64,000 nucleotides of DNA from Bacteroidota bacterium (GCA_016183765.1 JACPEA010000013.1:1-64000), one strand, 5' to 3'; shown: positions 9,844-19,460, numbered from the stretch's first letter. Notes: generated by a model from the sequence alone, not told the origin. Translations and numbers: made by a program.

Positions 9844-11304
9844 ATGAAAAAAAACCTTTTATATATTGTGCTGGCTGCATTGGGAATGCAGTTTGCATCG
9901 TGCGCCAAAGACGAATACCTGAATCCGGTTCCCACGAATTCGATTTCTGCTGAAACGGCTTTCGACAGCAAGGACAGGATTGAGGGACAGGTCAGGGCCA
10001 TCTACGCGTCCATCAAGAATGCGGGTATGTATGGCGGACGTTACCAGATATTCAATGATATCCGTGGTGAAGAGTTCTCCAACGACCGTACCAACGTGGT
10101 TACCGGGTTTGATATCTGGAACTATACACCCAGTAACAGTTCAACCAATAGCGTATTGAACCACTGGTCACGTGCATATTATGTGATCAACCTGGCCAAT
10201 GTGTTCATTGATGGTATGGCTGCCAAGGGAACCAATGTGGTGGGAGCCACGCTTTCCGGCAACTTTGTGGCAGAAGCCCGTCTGTTGCGTGCCATGAGTT
10301 ATTATTCATTGCTGCAGTTATATGCCCGCCCTTACTGGGATGGTAACGGCGCTAAACCAGGCGTGCCCCTGCGTTTAAAAGGCAACACCGGTTCAGGCGA
10401 TTATGCACTGGCCCGTGCTACTGTTGCGGAAGTATATACGCAGATCCTTGCCGATCTGACTTTTGCAGAGCAGAACCTGCCGCTCACCAATGCATCAGCC
10501 CTGCTGAACACTACCCGTGCGCACAGGAACACTGCCATTGCTTTGAAAACAAGGGTTTACCTGAGTATGGGTAAATATGCCGAAGTGATCACTGAAGCTA
10601 ACAAGATCGTTAGCGCAGCTCCTCCTTTCACGGCAACTACCGGCGTGAACCATGCATTACAGGCTGATTATACCAATATTTTCAAGGCTCCGTACACAAC
10701 TACCGAGTCAATCCTGTCCATGCCTTTCGCCAGCAATGAAACGCCCGGTACCCAGAACCAGTTAGGTTATTATTATGGACCTTCTGCTTTTAATGGGGGT
10801 AATGGGGAATATTCTTTGTTGTCGACCGGTATCGTTTCCAATGCGGGTTGGTTAGCAACTGACAGACGCCGCAGTTTTGTGCAGGCTTTCGGTAGTAAAA
10901 CCTACCTGACCAAGTATAGCGTGCCTTCTAACTTTATCGACTATGCACCGGTGATCCGTTATGCGGAAGTACTGCTGAACCTGGCAGAAGCAAGGGTACG
11001 TTCTACCAGTTCGGTTGATGCACAGGCTATCTTACTGTTGAATGCGGTACGTGGCAGATCCGATGCCACTACGGTATTCACTGCGCTTAATTTTGCCACA
11101 GCTACTGCCCTGGCAGACCAGATCATGATCGAAAGAAGGATCGAACTGCTGGGTGAAGGATTACGTGGTTCAGATATTACCCGTCTGGGCCTACCGCTGC
11201 CTGCAAAACCAGGTGTAAGCGCTATCCCGAACACTGGTCAGCAGTATATCTGGCCTATCTCTGCAGATGAGTTACTGTTGAACCCGCTGTGCAAGGATAA
11301 TTAA
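9844..11304 (+). CDS. SusD/RagB family nutrient-binding outer membrane lipoprotein (pair 1)
   Basis: 486 residues with a lipoprotein signal peptide ending in the lipobox FASC (Cys about residue 20). The helical SusD fold is suggested by the N-terminal SusD-like segment (EAETAFDSKDRIEGQVRAIY type) and the RagB/SusD C-terminal segment (PVIRYAEVLLNLAEARV, ending ...LLLNPLCKDN). It is the surface lid and ligand-binding partner of the SusC protein just upstream; the 24-base gap and the terminator after it show a two-gene operon. Confidence 0.95.
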   Translation: MKKNLLYIVLAALGMQFASCAKDEYLNPVPTNSISAETAFDSKDRIEGQVRAIYASIKNAGMYGGRYQIFNDIRGEEFSNDRTNVVTGFDIWNYTPSNSSTNSVLNHWSRAYYVINLANVFIDGMAAKGTNVVGATLSGNFVAEARLLRAMSYYSLLQLYARPYWDGNGAKPGVPLRLKGNTGSGDYALARATVAEVYTQILADLTFAEQNLPLTNASALLNTTRAHRNTAIALKTRVYLSMGKYAEVITEANKIVSAAPPFTATTGVNHALQADYTNIFKAPYTTTESILSMPFASNETPGTQNQLGYYYGPSAFNGGNGEYSLLSTGIVSNAGWLATDRRRSFVQAFGSKTYLTKYSVPSNFIDYAPVIRYAEVLLNLAEARVRSTSSVDAQAILLLNAVRGRSDATTVFTALNFATATALADQIMIERRIELLGEGLRGSDITRLGLPLPAKPGVSAIPNTGQQYIWPISADELLLNPLCKDN

Positions 11305-11359
11305 TTTTAATAATATGTATCTCTTGGCAGGATAAACAGCATATTTATCCCTTTTTCCC

Positions 11360-11400
11360 GGATCCCCGGTCAGTTTACCTGGCCGGGGATCCTTTTTGTT
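11360..11400 (+). terminator. Strong terminator after susCD pair 1
   Basis: A 14-bp stem (11360-11373 with 11379-11392, one G:U pair) with loop TTTAC is followed directly by TTTTTGTT. It separates the two susCD operons. Confidence 0.85.
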
Positions 11401-11406
11401 ATAAGT

Positions 11407-11429
11407 AAAATATTGATAATCAATATTTT
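11407..11429. repeat. Perfect 10-bp AT-rich dyad in the spacer upstream of susC pair 2
   Basis: The arms AAAATATTGA and TCAATATTTT surround the 3-base loop TAA, 130 bases before the second susC. It could be an operator or an mRNA hairpin. Nothing in the sequence decides. Confidence 0.5.
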
Positions 11430-11558
11430 GAAATTTTAACGATGAAAAACTGCGGGTATTTTTTGGAAATTGCAGCATTCGGCAACATAATCCTGTCTTT
11501 AAGCGTTATGCTATTCTTTCTTTAATTAAATTGCGACCCCTAAACTAAAAACTGAATT

Positions 11559-14500
11559 ATGAGAAAACTATGCACAGTTCTCGTTTTTGTGTTGGCATTA
11601 GTTACCCAACTTGCTGCACAAACACGCACAGTGAGAGGAAAAATCACCGATGATAAAGGTGCTTCCCTCGCAGGTGCTTCTATTCTCGTTAAAGGAACCA
11701 CTATCGGAACAAATTCCGGCGCGGATGGTACTTTTAGCCTGAATGTTCCCTCCTCAGCCAAAACGCTGGTGATTCGTTCACTGGGTTTTGCCCAGCAGGA
11801 AATTGCCATTGGAAATGGCACTGTAAACGTTTCCATGAAAGCCGCCGCAGAGAATCTGGAAGAAGTGGTGGTAACCGGTTACTCCCGTGAAAAGAAGAGC
11901 AGCTTTACCGGTGCTTCCAGTGTAATTAGCAGTAAAGCCATTGAAACCGTTCCTGTGGGTTCTTTCGACCAGGCGCTGCAGGGCCGTGCTCCGGGTGTAC
12001 TGGTTAACTCAGGTTCCGGTCAGCCAGGTGCAAATGCTAACGTAACGATCCGTGGTATCTCTTCTGTACAGGCAGCAGGTGCACAGCCTCTGTATGTATT
12101 GGATGGTATTCCGCTGCCGGCAGGCGATTTTGCTACCCTGAACCCCGATGATTTCGAATCTGTGACCGTATTGAAAGATGCCAGCGCATCTGCACTATAT
12201 GGTGCCCGTGGTGGTTTGGGTGTAATCGTTATCACTACCAAAAAAGGTAAGGCTGGAGCGAATAATTTCCAGTTCAGGACCCAGTTCGGTTTCACACAGA
12301 AGCCCGACTTCTCCCGTCTGAACCTCATGAACACCAGGGAAATGCTTCAGTATGAAGAACGTGAGCGGATCCCCACCACTCCGGGTTGGGTGTATTCTCC
12401 GCTGAATCCTACTATTCCTTCTGGTATGACTGCTGCCACCAAACAGCGTATGCTGGATAGTATTGGTGGTATTGATGTTAACTATACAGACATTTTCTAT
12501 CGCCAGGGTATCTCCCAGACCTATGAATTGAATATGTCTGGCGGTACAGAAAAGACCCGTTACTATGTTTCCGGTGGTGTATTCAACCAGGAAGGTATTG
12601 ACCTGGGTTCTTACCTGAAACGTTATACCGTACGTTTCAATATTGATCATACGGCCGATAAGCTGTTTGTTCAGTTGAACTCAACAGTAGGTTATTCTCA
12701 GAACGGTTATGCTGAGGGTGATGTGTATGGTAACAGTCCACGTAACCCATTCCAGATGACCTACCGTGCAAAAACTTACGAAAATCCTTACAAAGCGGAT
12801 GGTAGCCTGAACTGGGGCACCAATTCTCCGCTGGCATTGAAGCAGATCGCTAACCTGTTGGAAGGTATCAGGAATTCTTCCCGCAGAAGTAATCAAATCA
12901 AGATCAATGCTGGTCTGAACATAGGATACAAGATCCTTCCCAGCCTGACCCTGAGCAACCGCCTGGGTATTGATGTGAACAGCAGCATGGACAGCCGTTA
13001 TATCAGCGCGAATTCATACATCGGATCCCTGCAGCAATTCCAGTCAGGTCTGGCCCAGGAAGCCGCAAACTTAACCAGCCAGCTGATCAATACTACCAGC
13101 CTGGTATACAGCAAGCGGTATAACAATATACATGATGTAGAAGTAGGCGCTTTTTTTGAAACCGTACGTGGATACCAGAAAGGTCTGGGATTGACACTGT
13201 ATAACCTGGATCCAAGACTGACAGAAACCGGCCAGGGTGCAGGTTCACTGCCTACCAATGGTGCAACTACTTATCCGCAGAACTCTTCCAGTGCAAAAAG
13301 TGGATTTGGTATCCGCTCTTTCTTTGGAACCCTGCGTTATACCTTCAACAGCAAGTACACCATTACCGCCAATATCCGTCGTGATGGAACTTCCCGTATC
13401 GTTAACCTTGATAACAGGGAGATCACTACATGGGCTGCCGGTGCTACCTGGAATGCGATGCAGGAGGACTTTATGCGCAGCCAGTCGTTCTTTACAGACC
13501 TGAAAGTTCGTGCCAGCTATGGTATTGTACCAAATATCGGTTCTGTAAGTACATCCAATTACAATTATCCGCTCAGTACCTCGACTTCTGTTTTCAACTA
13601 TCAGGGAACCCAGATCCCGACTTTCGGAACCACTACTTATGTAGGTTCTCCGGTCACCGGTCTGGCTCCTTCTACCCCGGGTAACCCCAACCTGCGTATT
13701 GAAAAAGTACAGAAGTACAATATCGGTGTTGATTTTGCTATCTGGAAAAACCGTGCACGTTTCAGCATCGATGCTTACTTACAGAGAACCATTGACCTGT
13801 TTGTGAACCAGCCGATCTCCGGTACTTCCGGATTCAGCAATGGTCCGCTTGCGATCAATGCCGGTAAAATGAGGAACAAAGGTTTTGATATCACCGCTTC
13901 AGTAGATGTGGTTAAATCAAAAGACCTGTTGTTGACTTTAGGTGTTAACCATAATATCAACTACAACAAAATTGAAGACCTGGGTCTGGTATCTGAATAC
14001 GTAACCGGTACTTCTATTATCAGGAAAGGTATTGCTTATGGTACTGCTTATACCTACAATTACCTGGGAGCAGATCCTGCCACTGGTCAGCCTCGTTACC
14101 TGATGGCCGATGGTAAAGCTGAAACCTTCGATATTGGTAAAGCCGGTCAGTTCGCATTCGGAAGTTATCTGCCTGTTAACCAGGGTGGTTTCACCATTGA
14201 CCTGCGATACAAAGCATTCAGTCTTTCTACCCTGTTCTCCTACCAGTTTGATGTATGGCGCTATGATAACACGTACAACTGGATTACCCGTGGTACCCCA
14301 GGTTATCACCAGTCAGTACGTGCCTCAAAAGACCTGATAACAGAGCAGTGGACCAAACCGGGCGATGTGAAGAAATTCCAGGCATCTGTTTACGACAGGG
14401 GCTTTACCTCTTCTGATCTTTGGGATGCTAAGTTCATGCGACTCAGAAATGTAACACTGTCATACCAGATTCCACAGTTGAAAACAGCTGCCGGAACCGT

Positions 14501-14654
14501 GTTGATCAAGTCTTCCCGTTTCTATATCCAGGCCCAGAACCTGGCTATCTGGAGCCCATGGAAAGGTCTTGATCCTGAAGACAACAACAACATCAGTCTG
14601 AATGAATATCCAAATCCGAAATACTTTGTAGTAGGTCTGGATATCAACTTCTAA
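11559..14654 (+). CDS. SusC/RagA family TonB-linked outer membrane protein (pair 2)
   Basis: 1,031 residues with the same plan as the first SusC: signal peptide (MRKLCTVLVFVLALVTQLAAQ), CarboxypepD_reg-like domain (VRGKITDDKGASLAGASILV), TonB-box/SusC signature (LEEVVVTGYSREKKSSFTGA), plug (TIRGISSVQAAGAQPLYVLDG) and beta-barrel ending VGLDINF. Outside the signature regions it differs a great deal from pair 1, so this looks like an old tandem arrangement of two transporters, not a recent copy. The substrate is unknown. It forms an operon with the SusD-like gene 43 bases downstream. Confidence 0.95.
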   Translation: MRKLCTVLVFVLALVTQLAAQTRTVRGKITDDKGASLAGASILVKGTTIGTNSGADGTFSLNVPSSAKTLVIRSLGFAQQEIAIGNGTVNVSMKAAAENLEEVVVTGYSREKKSSFTGASSVISSKAIETVPVGSFDQALQGRAPGVLVNSGSGQPGANANVTIRGISSVQAAGAQPLYVLDGIPLPAGDFATLNPDDFESVTVLKDASASALYGARGGLGVIVITTKKGKAGANNFQFRTQFGFTQKPDFSRLNLMNTREMLQYEERERIPTTPGWVYSPLNPTIPSGMTAATKQRMLDSIGGIDVNYTDIFYRQGISQTYELNMSGGTEKTRYYVSGGVFNQEGIDLGSYLKRYTVRFNIDHTADKLFVQLNSTVGYSQNGYAEGDVYGNSPRNPFQMTYRAKTYENPYKADGSLNWGTNSPLALKQIANLLEGIRNSSRRSNQIKINAGLNIGYKILPSLTLSNRLGIDVNSSMDSRYISANSYIGSLQQFQSGLAQEAANLTSQLINTTSLVYSKRYNNIHDVEVGAFFETVRGYQKGLGLTLYNLDPRLTETGQGAGSLPTNGATTYPQNSSSAKSGFGIRSFFGTLRYTFNSKYTITANIRRDGTSRIVNLDNREITTWAAGATWNAMQEDFMRSQSFFTDLKVRASYGIVPNIGSVSTSNYNYPLSTSTSVFNYQGTQIPTFGTTTYVGSPVTGLAPSTPGNPNLRIEKVQKYNIGVDFAIWKNRARFSIDAYLQRTIDLFVNQPISGTSGFSNGPLAINAGKMRNKGFDITASVDVVKSKDLLLTLGVNHNINYNKIEDLGLVSEYVTGTSIIRKGIAYGTAYTYNYLGADPATGQPRYLMADGKAETFDIGKAGQFAFGSYLPVNQGGFTIDLRYKAFSLSTLFSYQFDVWRYDNTYNWITRGTPGYHQSVRASKDLITEQWTKPGDVKKFQASVYDRGFTSSDLWDAKFMRLRNVTLSYQIPQLKTAAGTVLIKSSRFYIQAQNLAIWSPWKGLDPEDNNNISLNEYPNPKYFVVGLDINF

Positions 14655-14697
14655 TCTGTGGTAGCGTATTCTGTTTCAAGAACTAAAAAATCATACA

Positions 14698-16143
14698 ATG
14701 AAAAGAAATAAATTTCTCTACCTCTTGGCTGGTGTCTTCGCAATCTCTACCGGTTGCCAGAAGGTGCTGGATGTAAAAGAGACCGATTTTATCGGCGGAG
14801 ATGTCGCCTATAAAACTGTAACCAACTGCGAACAGGGTACTGTTGGCGCTTATGCAGCCCTCAGTATCGAAATGCCGGTGTTGCTCAACGCTACATTTGC
14901 TGATGAAGTACGTGTAGCTGATTTCTATAATGCTGCCACTACTCACGAATGGCAGTACGCACCTGCTGACGTAGGTCTGCGTGATAACTTCACAGCGTTT
15001 AACCTGTATTACCGGGTTATTGACCGTGCTAACCGTGTGCTGGCAGCTTTGCCCAATGCAACTGCATCTACTACCTCGGCTGCTGCAACTGCAGCTGATG
15101 AGGCATTAAGGATTAAACTTAAGGGAGAAGCCCTGTTTCTGCGTGCATTCAGCCATTTTGAGTTATACCGTTTCTACAGCAACAGCGCTGTAGGTACTGA
15201 TCTTGCTATGGCATATATGGAAAGCCCTTCTTTGAAGTCTTTCCCGCGCATTAACGTATCTACTTACATGCAAAAGCTGAAGGCTGACCTGGCTGCGGCA
15301 AAACCACTGCTGCCAACAGCACTGACTGATGTATCACGTGCTACTGCTGCTGCCGTTTCCGGTATGCAGGCCCGTGTTGCCCTGTACCTGAAAGAGTACA
15401 ATGATGCAATCACGTTCAGCACTGAATATATCAATGCAGTTCCACTGGCGTCACTGGCTAATTTCCCTGGTATCTGGACCGATCTGAACAAAGCGGAACA
15501 GGCTTTCCAGATCGTTCGTACCACTTCAACTTCTCGTATGGGATCATTGTTCAGGAGTACTTCTGCAAGTGCATCTAACATCGGTACCATTACATGGAGA
15601 CCGTCAGATAAACTGTGGGATAGCTACGACAAAGTAAACGATATCCGTTTTGCTGCTTACTTTAAAGATGAGCCCCTGCTGGCAGGTGGTTCCCGTTCTT
15701 CTACCCGTCTGATCAGCAAATATGCCGGTACTGCTTATGGAACATCTGCTGAAAACGTAGCCAACCAGAAAGTAATGCGTACTGCAGAAATGTACCTGAT
15801 CCGTGCAGAAGCAAGAGCTGAGTCCGGTGACCTTACCGGAGCTGCTAATGACCTGAATGCATTGCGTGCAGTGCGTATCAATGGTTATACGGCGCAGGCT
15901 TTTGCTACCAAAGCTGATCTGATTGATGCAATCATGAATGAGCGTTACAAAGAGCTGGCGTATGAAGGTCATCGTTTCTGGGACCTGAAGAGAAGAAATC
16001 TTCCTGTTTCCAGATTGGCAGCAGACGCACCTAATGCAGCTGCTCAAACACTTGCCGCTGGTAACTACCGATTCCTGTTACCGATTCCTGATCCGGAAAT
16101 TAAAGCGAATCCTGTGATTCAACAGAATCCCGGATACAATTAA
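14698..16143 (+). CDS. SusD/RagB family nutrient-binding outer membrane lipoprotein (pair 2)
   Basis: 481 residues, with lipobox STGC after the signal peptide. The C-terminal half has the usual SusD features (MRTAEMYLIRAEARAESGDL, MNERYKELAYEGHRFWDLKR, final IPDPEIKANPVIQQNPGYN part). It partners the SusC encoded directly upstream. A textbook terminator begins about 20 bases after the stop, closing the operon. Confidence 0.95.
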   Translation: MKRNKFLYLLAGVFAISTGCQKVLDVKETDFIGGDVAYKTVTNCEQGTVGAYAALSIEMPVLLNATFADEVRVADFYNAATTHEWQYAPADVGLRDNFTAFNLYYRVIDRANRVLAALPNATASTTSAAATAADEALRIKLKGEALFLRAFSHFELYRFYSNSAVGTDLAMAYMESPSLKSFPRINVSTYMQKLKADLAAAKPLLPTALTDVSRATAAAVSGMQARVALYLKEYNDAITFSTEYINAVPLASLANFPGIWTDLNKAEQAFQIVRTTSTSRMGSLFRSTSASASNIGTITWRPSDKLWDSYDKVNDIRFAAYFKDEPLLAGGSRSSTRLISKYAGTAYGTSAENVANQKVMRTAEMYLIRAEARAESGDLTGAANDLNALRAVRINGYTAQAFATKADLIDAIMNERYKELAYEGHRFWDLKRRNLPVSRLAADAPNAAAQTLAAGNYRFLLPIPDPEIKANPVIQQNPGYN

Positions 16144-16164
16144 TCGTAACTGGTTTATATTTTC

Positions 16165-16200
16165 AAAAGGGGCCGTATTGTATGATACGGCCCCTTTTTT
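16165..16200 (+). terminator. Strong terminator after susCD pair 2
   Basis: The perfect 14-bp stem AAAAGGGGCCGTAT/ATACGGCCCCTTTT with a 6-base loop runs into further T residues. Confidence 0.9.
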
Positions 16201-16269
16201 ATATAGGGTTGTTGTTGATAAAATACCGGAACCAAACTATCCGATTGCAATAGTTCGATTAAGATTGAT

Positions 16270-16501
16270 TAGCTACTTGAATTGACATTGGCTGGAGTTA
16301 TTGTGTGTTTTTACCCGAAACAGTGAAGCGATATATTATATTGAGGTAAAAGGACATAGTGGCTCTGATTGCAGTGTAATGCTGTCTGAAAATGAAATGG
16401 ATCGTTTAACTCAATTAGTGAGCACTGCTTGGTTATATATTGTAGCATACTGTAAATCAACGTATAAGATATTTGAATATCAGATCACGCTAAAGTTTTA
16501 A
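16270..16501 (+). pseudogene. Decayed fragment of a DUF3883-type domain
   Basis: In one frame from 16301 the translation has IEVKGHSGSD, LSENEMDRL and WLYIVAYC in order, matching the pattern I know for the DUF3883 domain (IEVKG...L..NE...A......YWLYVV..C). There is no ATG before it. A preceding GWSYCVF stretch is in a neighbouring frame, so a frameshift near the T run at about 16308 is likely, and a stop lies just before that. Base composition is more AT-rich than the flanking genes. DUF3883 is usually a C-terminal domain of helicases and of restriction or defence proteins, so this is probably the last piece of a lost accessory gene. Identification rests on motif memory only. Confidence 0.5.
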
Positions 16502-16664
16502 ATTTCAACTGGATCTAAATACAATATTTCCTGCCAATAATTTAGTGGAAATCAAAAATTGATTCGGAAAACGCTTATGGCTCTCAATAGAGAGCGGGAA
16601 TGGCTTCAGGACTATTCTTGATAAGCTGATAAAAAGGCTGTATTCCTGGTTGTGAAGCCAGGTG
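16502..16664. other. Gene-free spacer with no clear content
   Basis: I see no convincing reading frame, RNA gene or repeat here, apart from a small dyad CCTGG...CCAGG at about 16646-16663. Confidence 0.4.
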
Positions 16665-16716
16665 TATACATAAACTACGCTCATATAATAGCTTATGTGA
16701 GCGTAGTTTATGTATA
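16665..16716 (-). terminator. Very long hairpin (22-bp arms) after the TlpA-like gene
   Basis: Arms 16665-16686 and 16695-16716 pair over 22 positions with one G:U-type mismatch around an 8-base loop (AATAGCTT). It begins 10 bases past the stop of the minus-strand gene, so it probably ends that transcript. A U-run is not obvious, and the arm length is more than a terminator needs, so a mobile-element remnant is possible. Confidence 0.55.
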
Positions 16717-16726
16717 TGTGAGATCA

Positions 16727-17851
16727 TTATTTCAATACTTCAGCCAGCTTTCTTTCCAATTCTTCACCCCGTAAACCGGTAGCAATGATCTTGCCCTGGG
16801 GATCGATCAGCACATTAAAGGGAATGCCATCGAACTGGTAAAGCGGAACCATACTGCTTTCCCATTGTTTCAGGTCGCTTACATGGGTCCAGGTCAGCTT
16901 ATCATCTTTGATCGCTTTTTCCCAATCGGCTTTTTCTTTGTCCAGCGAAACACCCAGGATGGTGAAATTTTTATCCTTGAATTTGTTGTAAGCCACTACC
17001 ACATTCGGGTTTTCTTTGCGACAGGGGCCACACCAGCTGGCCCAGAAGTCAACCAGCACATATTTACCCTTCAGGCTGCTGAGCTGGAACAGTTTACCAT
17101 TTACATCCGGCAGACTGATCTCTGGCGCCTGCTGGTTGAGCAATGCATATTTGGGAGCCGCGGGCTGCTGCTGAACGGTGAGCAGGCTTTTGATCTTGGC
17201 CAATCCGCTATGGTCCTTAAATTTATCAAAAGAGGCATTGGCCAATGCCAGTACCTCTTCCTGGCCCATGGTCCGGGAAGCCATGCCCAGCGCATAATAA
17301 CGCGCAGCGGCACTATTGGATTGGTTGATATAACCCGATACCATTGTATTCATTTCTTTGATCTGCATTTCGCGTTTCGCATGTAACAGGTTCATGACAC
17401 TGTCGCCGGCATTTTGTTTCTGCAAAGAATCCAGTTGCATGAAAGTTTGGTAGAGTGCAGAATCCTTACCGCGGTATTCTTCAAACAGGGTATGCAGGCT
17501 TTCGCTGGCGGGGGACCCTTCCAGTTTATAGGCCCGGTAATTGTTTATATCCATTTCCAGTTTGATGCTTTTGCCATCGTTGACCAGTAAAACATCCGGC
17601 CCGTTTTCAATGACCACACGGTAAAGACCTTCTTCTTTGCCCATTCCGCGCAGTGTAAAAGTTCCACTTGATTTCAGCGTACCGGAATCCAGGATAACAG
17701 GCTGCTGGCCGCCATAGGGAAGCTCCTGCAGGAATATTTTTTTGCCGGGGGCATTGTCGATTTTGCCGCTGACTGTGAAGGCGCCATATTTTTTTTCCTG
17801 ACAGGCACTCAGGGTGACCAATGCTACAACAATAAATAGTAATTTTTTCAT
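16727..17851 (-). CDS. TlpA/ResA-like thioredoxin-fold lipoprotein with N-terminal DUF4369-like domain
   Basis: 374 residues with a lipoprotein signal peptide (lipobox LSAC). Residues about 25-130 resemble the DUF4369 domain common in Bacteroidota redoxins (FTVSGKIDNAPGKKIFLQEL). A helical linker follows. Residues about 235-374 are an AhpC-TSA/TlpA domain with the active site WASWCGPC at about 268-275 and a cis-Pro region (FDGIPFNVLIDPQGKI). Expected to act in the periplasm as a thiol-disulfide reductase, possibly in cytochrome maturation or protein repair. It lies 53 bases after gatB on the same strand and may be co-transcribed. Confidence 0.9.
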   Translation of the reverse strand: MKKLLFIVVALVTLSACQEKKYGAFTVSGKIDNAPGKKIFLQELPYGGQQPVILDSGTLKSSGTFTLRGMGKEEGLYRVVIENGPDVLLVNDGKSIKLEMDINNYRAYKLEGSPASESLHTLFEEYRGKDSALYQTFMQLDSLQKQNAGDSVMNLLHAKREMQIKEMNTMVSGYINQSNSAAARYYALGMASRTMGQEEVLALANASFDKFKDHSGLAKIKSLLTVQQQPAAPKYALLNQQAPEISLPDVNGKLFQLSSLKGKYVLVDFWASWCGPCRKENPNVVVAYNKFKDKNFTILGVSLDKEKADWEKAIKDDKLTWTHVSDLKQWESSMVPLYQFDGIPFNVLIDPQGKIIATGLRGEELERKLAEVLK

Positions 17852-17904
17852 GAGGTGTTTATTTGATCCCGCCTTACCCTTTCAGGGGTTTGTAACCCGG
17901 CGGA

Positions 17905-19350
17905 TTATTGGTTCAGTTTTTGTTCCAGCAGTTGTGTTACCAGTTTGGGATCGGCTTTGCCTTTGCTGCGTTTTTTTACTTCGCCCACAAACAGGCCAAT
18001 CAGCCCTTTTTTGCCTTTCCGGTATTCGGCCACTTTATCCGGCATATTTTCCAGTGCACCGTTTACCCAGGTTTCCAGTTCGTTCGTATCACTTACCTGC
18101 AGCAAGTTCAGCTTTTCTGCAATAACCAGTGGGGAAGCTTCGCCGGCAATGACAGCCGGTAATATTTTAGAAGACGCTACAGAAAAGCTAACCTTACCGT
18201 CGTCAACCAGTTGTATGAGCTCTGCCAGCAGGGCTGGGAGCAGTGGCATTTCTGCAAAACCGATGCCATGTTCGTTCAGGTATTGGCGAATGGGGCCCAG
18301 TATCCAATTGGCAATGGCTTTGTATTGGTGGGTATGTTCGGCGACCAGCGCGAAAAAATCTGTGGTCTCCTTTTCATCGCATAATTGCCCGGCATCATAA
18401 GCGCTCAAACCAAAATCTGACTGGTATTTTTTCTTCAGATCGGCGGGTAATGCCGGTAATGCGGCGGCGATGGTTTGAATGTATGTATCCGTCAGGTGAA
18501 AAGGGGCCAGGTCGGGATCGGGAAAATAACGATAATCATTGGCTTCTTCCTTATCGCGGATAGCGAATGTGGTATCGGTGGCGGCATCAAAACTGCGGGT
18601 CTGTTGCTGTACTTTACCACCATTTTCTACCAGTTCTACCATCCTGCTGATCTCGTATTCGATGGCTTTTTTTACGTTGCGGATCGAATTCAGGTTCTTC
18701 ACCTCTACTTTGGTGCCCAATTTGGTTTCGCCCTTCAGGCGTATGGAAACATTGGCATCACAGCGCAGGCTACCTTCTTCCATATTACCATCGCAGATGC
18801 CGATCCAGCGTACCAGGCGGCGTATTTCGGTAACGTATGACCAAGCTTCTTCGGCCGAAAAAATATCGGGTTCCGTAACGATCTCAACCAGGGGTGTGCC
18901 GGCACGGTTCAGGTCGATACAGGTAAAATCTTCATCAAGGTCATGAATGCTTTTGCCGGCATCTTCTTCCATATGTATCCGGTTCAACTGCACCTGTCTT
19001 TCGCCGTTGGGCGTTTGTATGGTCACCTGTCCACCTTTACAGATGGGTGTTGTATGCTGCGATATCTGGTATCCCTTGGGAAGATCGGGATAGAAATAAT
19101 TCTTCCGGGCAAAATAATTGTCCTTCTCTATCTCGCAGCCGCAGGCGAGCCCCAGTTTGATGGCATATTCCACGGCTTTTTTATTGGTCTTGGGCAAAGT
19201 GCCGGGGTGGCCCATGGTAATGGGACTGATATGCGTATTGGGTGCTGCACCAAAAGCGGTACTGTCGCCACAGAACAATTTACTGTTGGTGGCCAGCTGT
19301 GCGTGTACTTCCAGGCCAATAACGGCCTCGTATTTTTCGTTCCATGACAT
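17905..19350 (-). CDS. gatB: Aspartyl/glutamyl-tRNA(Asn/Gln) amidotransferase subunit B
   Basis: 481 residues, normal length. It opens with the hallmark YEAVIGLEVHAQL, followed by FCGDSTAFGAAPNTHISP and the GHPGTLP motif. The catalytic cradle domain runs to about 290, then a helical linker, and the C-terminal GatB/YqeY domain (SSKILPAVIAGEASPLVIAE...) that binds the tRNA. GatB phosphorylates Glu- or Asp-charged tRNA and transamidates it with ammonia delivered by GatA, in the GatCAB complex. gatA and gatC are not in this window. A TATTTTTG box (19358-19365) lies only about 8 bases before the ATG; if it is the -7 element the message would be almost leaderless. Confidence 0.97.
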   Translation of the reverse strand: MSWNEKYEAVIGLEVHAQLATNSKLFCGDSTAFGAAPNTHISPITMGHPGTLPKTNKKAVEYAIKLGLACGCEIEKDNYFARKNYFYPDLPKGYQISQHTTPICKGGQVTIQTPNGERQVQLNRIHMEEDAGKSIHDLDEDFTCIDLNRAGTPLVEIVTEPDIFSAEEAWSYVTEIRRLVRWIGICDGNMEEGSLRCDANVSIRLKGETKLGTKVEVKNLNSIRNVKKAIEYEISRMVELVENGGKVQQQTRSFDAATDTTFAIRDKEEANDYRYFPDPDLAPFHLTDTYIQTIAAALPALPADLKKKYQSDFGLSAYDAGQLCDEKETTDFFALVAEHTHQYKAIANWILGPIRQYLNEHGIGFAEMPLLPALLAELIQLVDDGKVSFSVASSKILPAVIAGEASPLVIAEKLNLLQVSDTNELETWVNGALENMPDKVAEYRKGKKGLIGLFVGEVKKRSKGKADPKLVTQLLEQKLNQ

Positions 19351-19406
19351 GTTGTGGCAAAAATAGCCCTAATCGCTGATTTCGCGGATTGTTTGTAGGA
19401 TTCCGG

Positions 19407-19460
19407 AGCGGTCGCTCGGCTCTGCCGAGTGACGCTTATCCCCAGGCTTCCAGCCTACAA
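19407..19460 (-). repeat. REP-like dispersed hairpin element, copy 1
   Basis: A 54-bp element whose reverse complement matches 25688-25739 at about 48 of 54 positions. It contains the hairpin TCGCTCGGC-TCT-GCCGAGTGA (9-bp stem, triloop). It lies between gatB and the DUF1028 gene. Confidence 0.75.
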
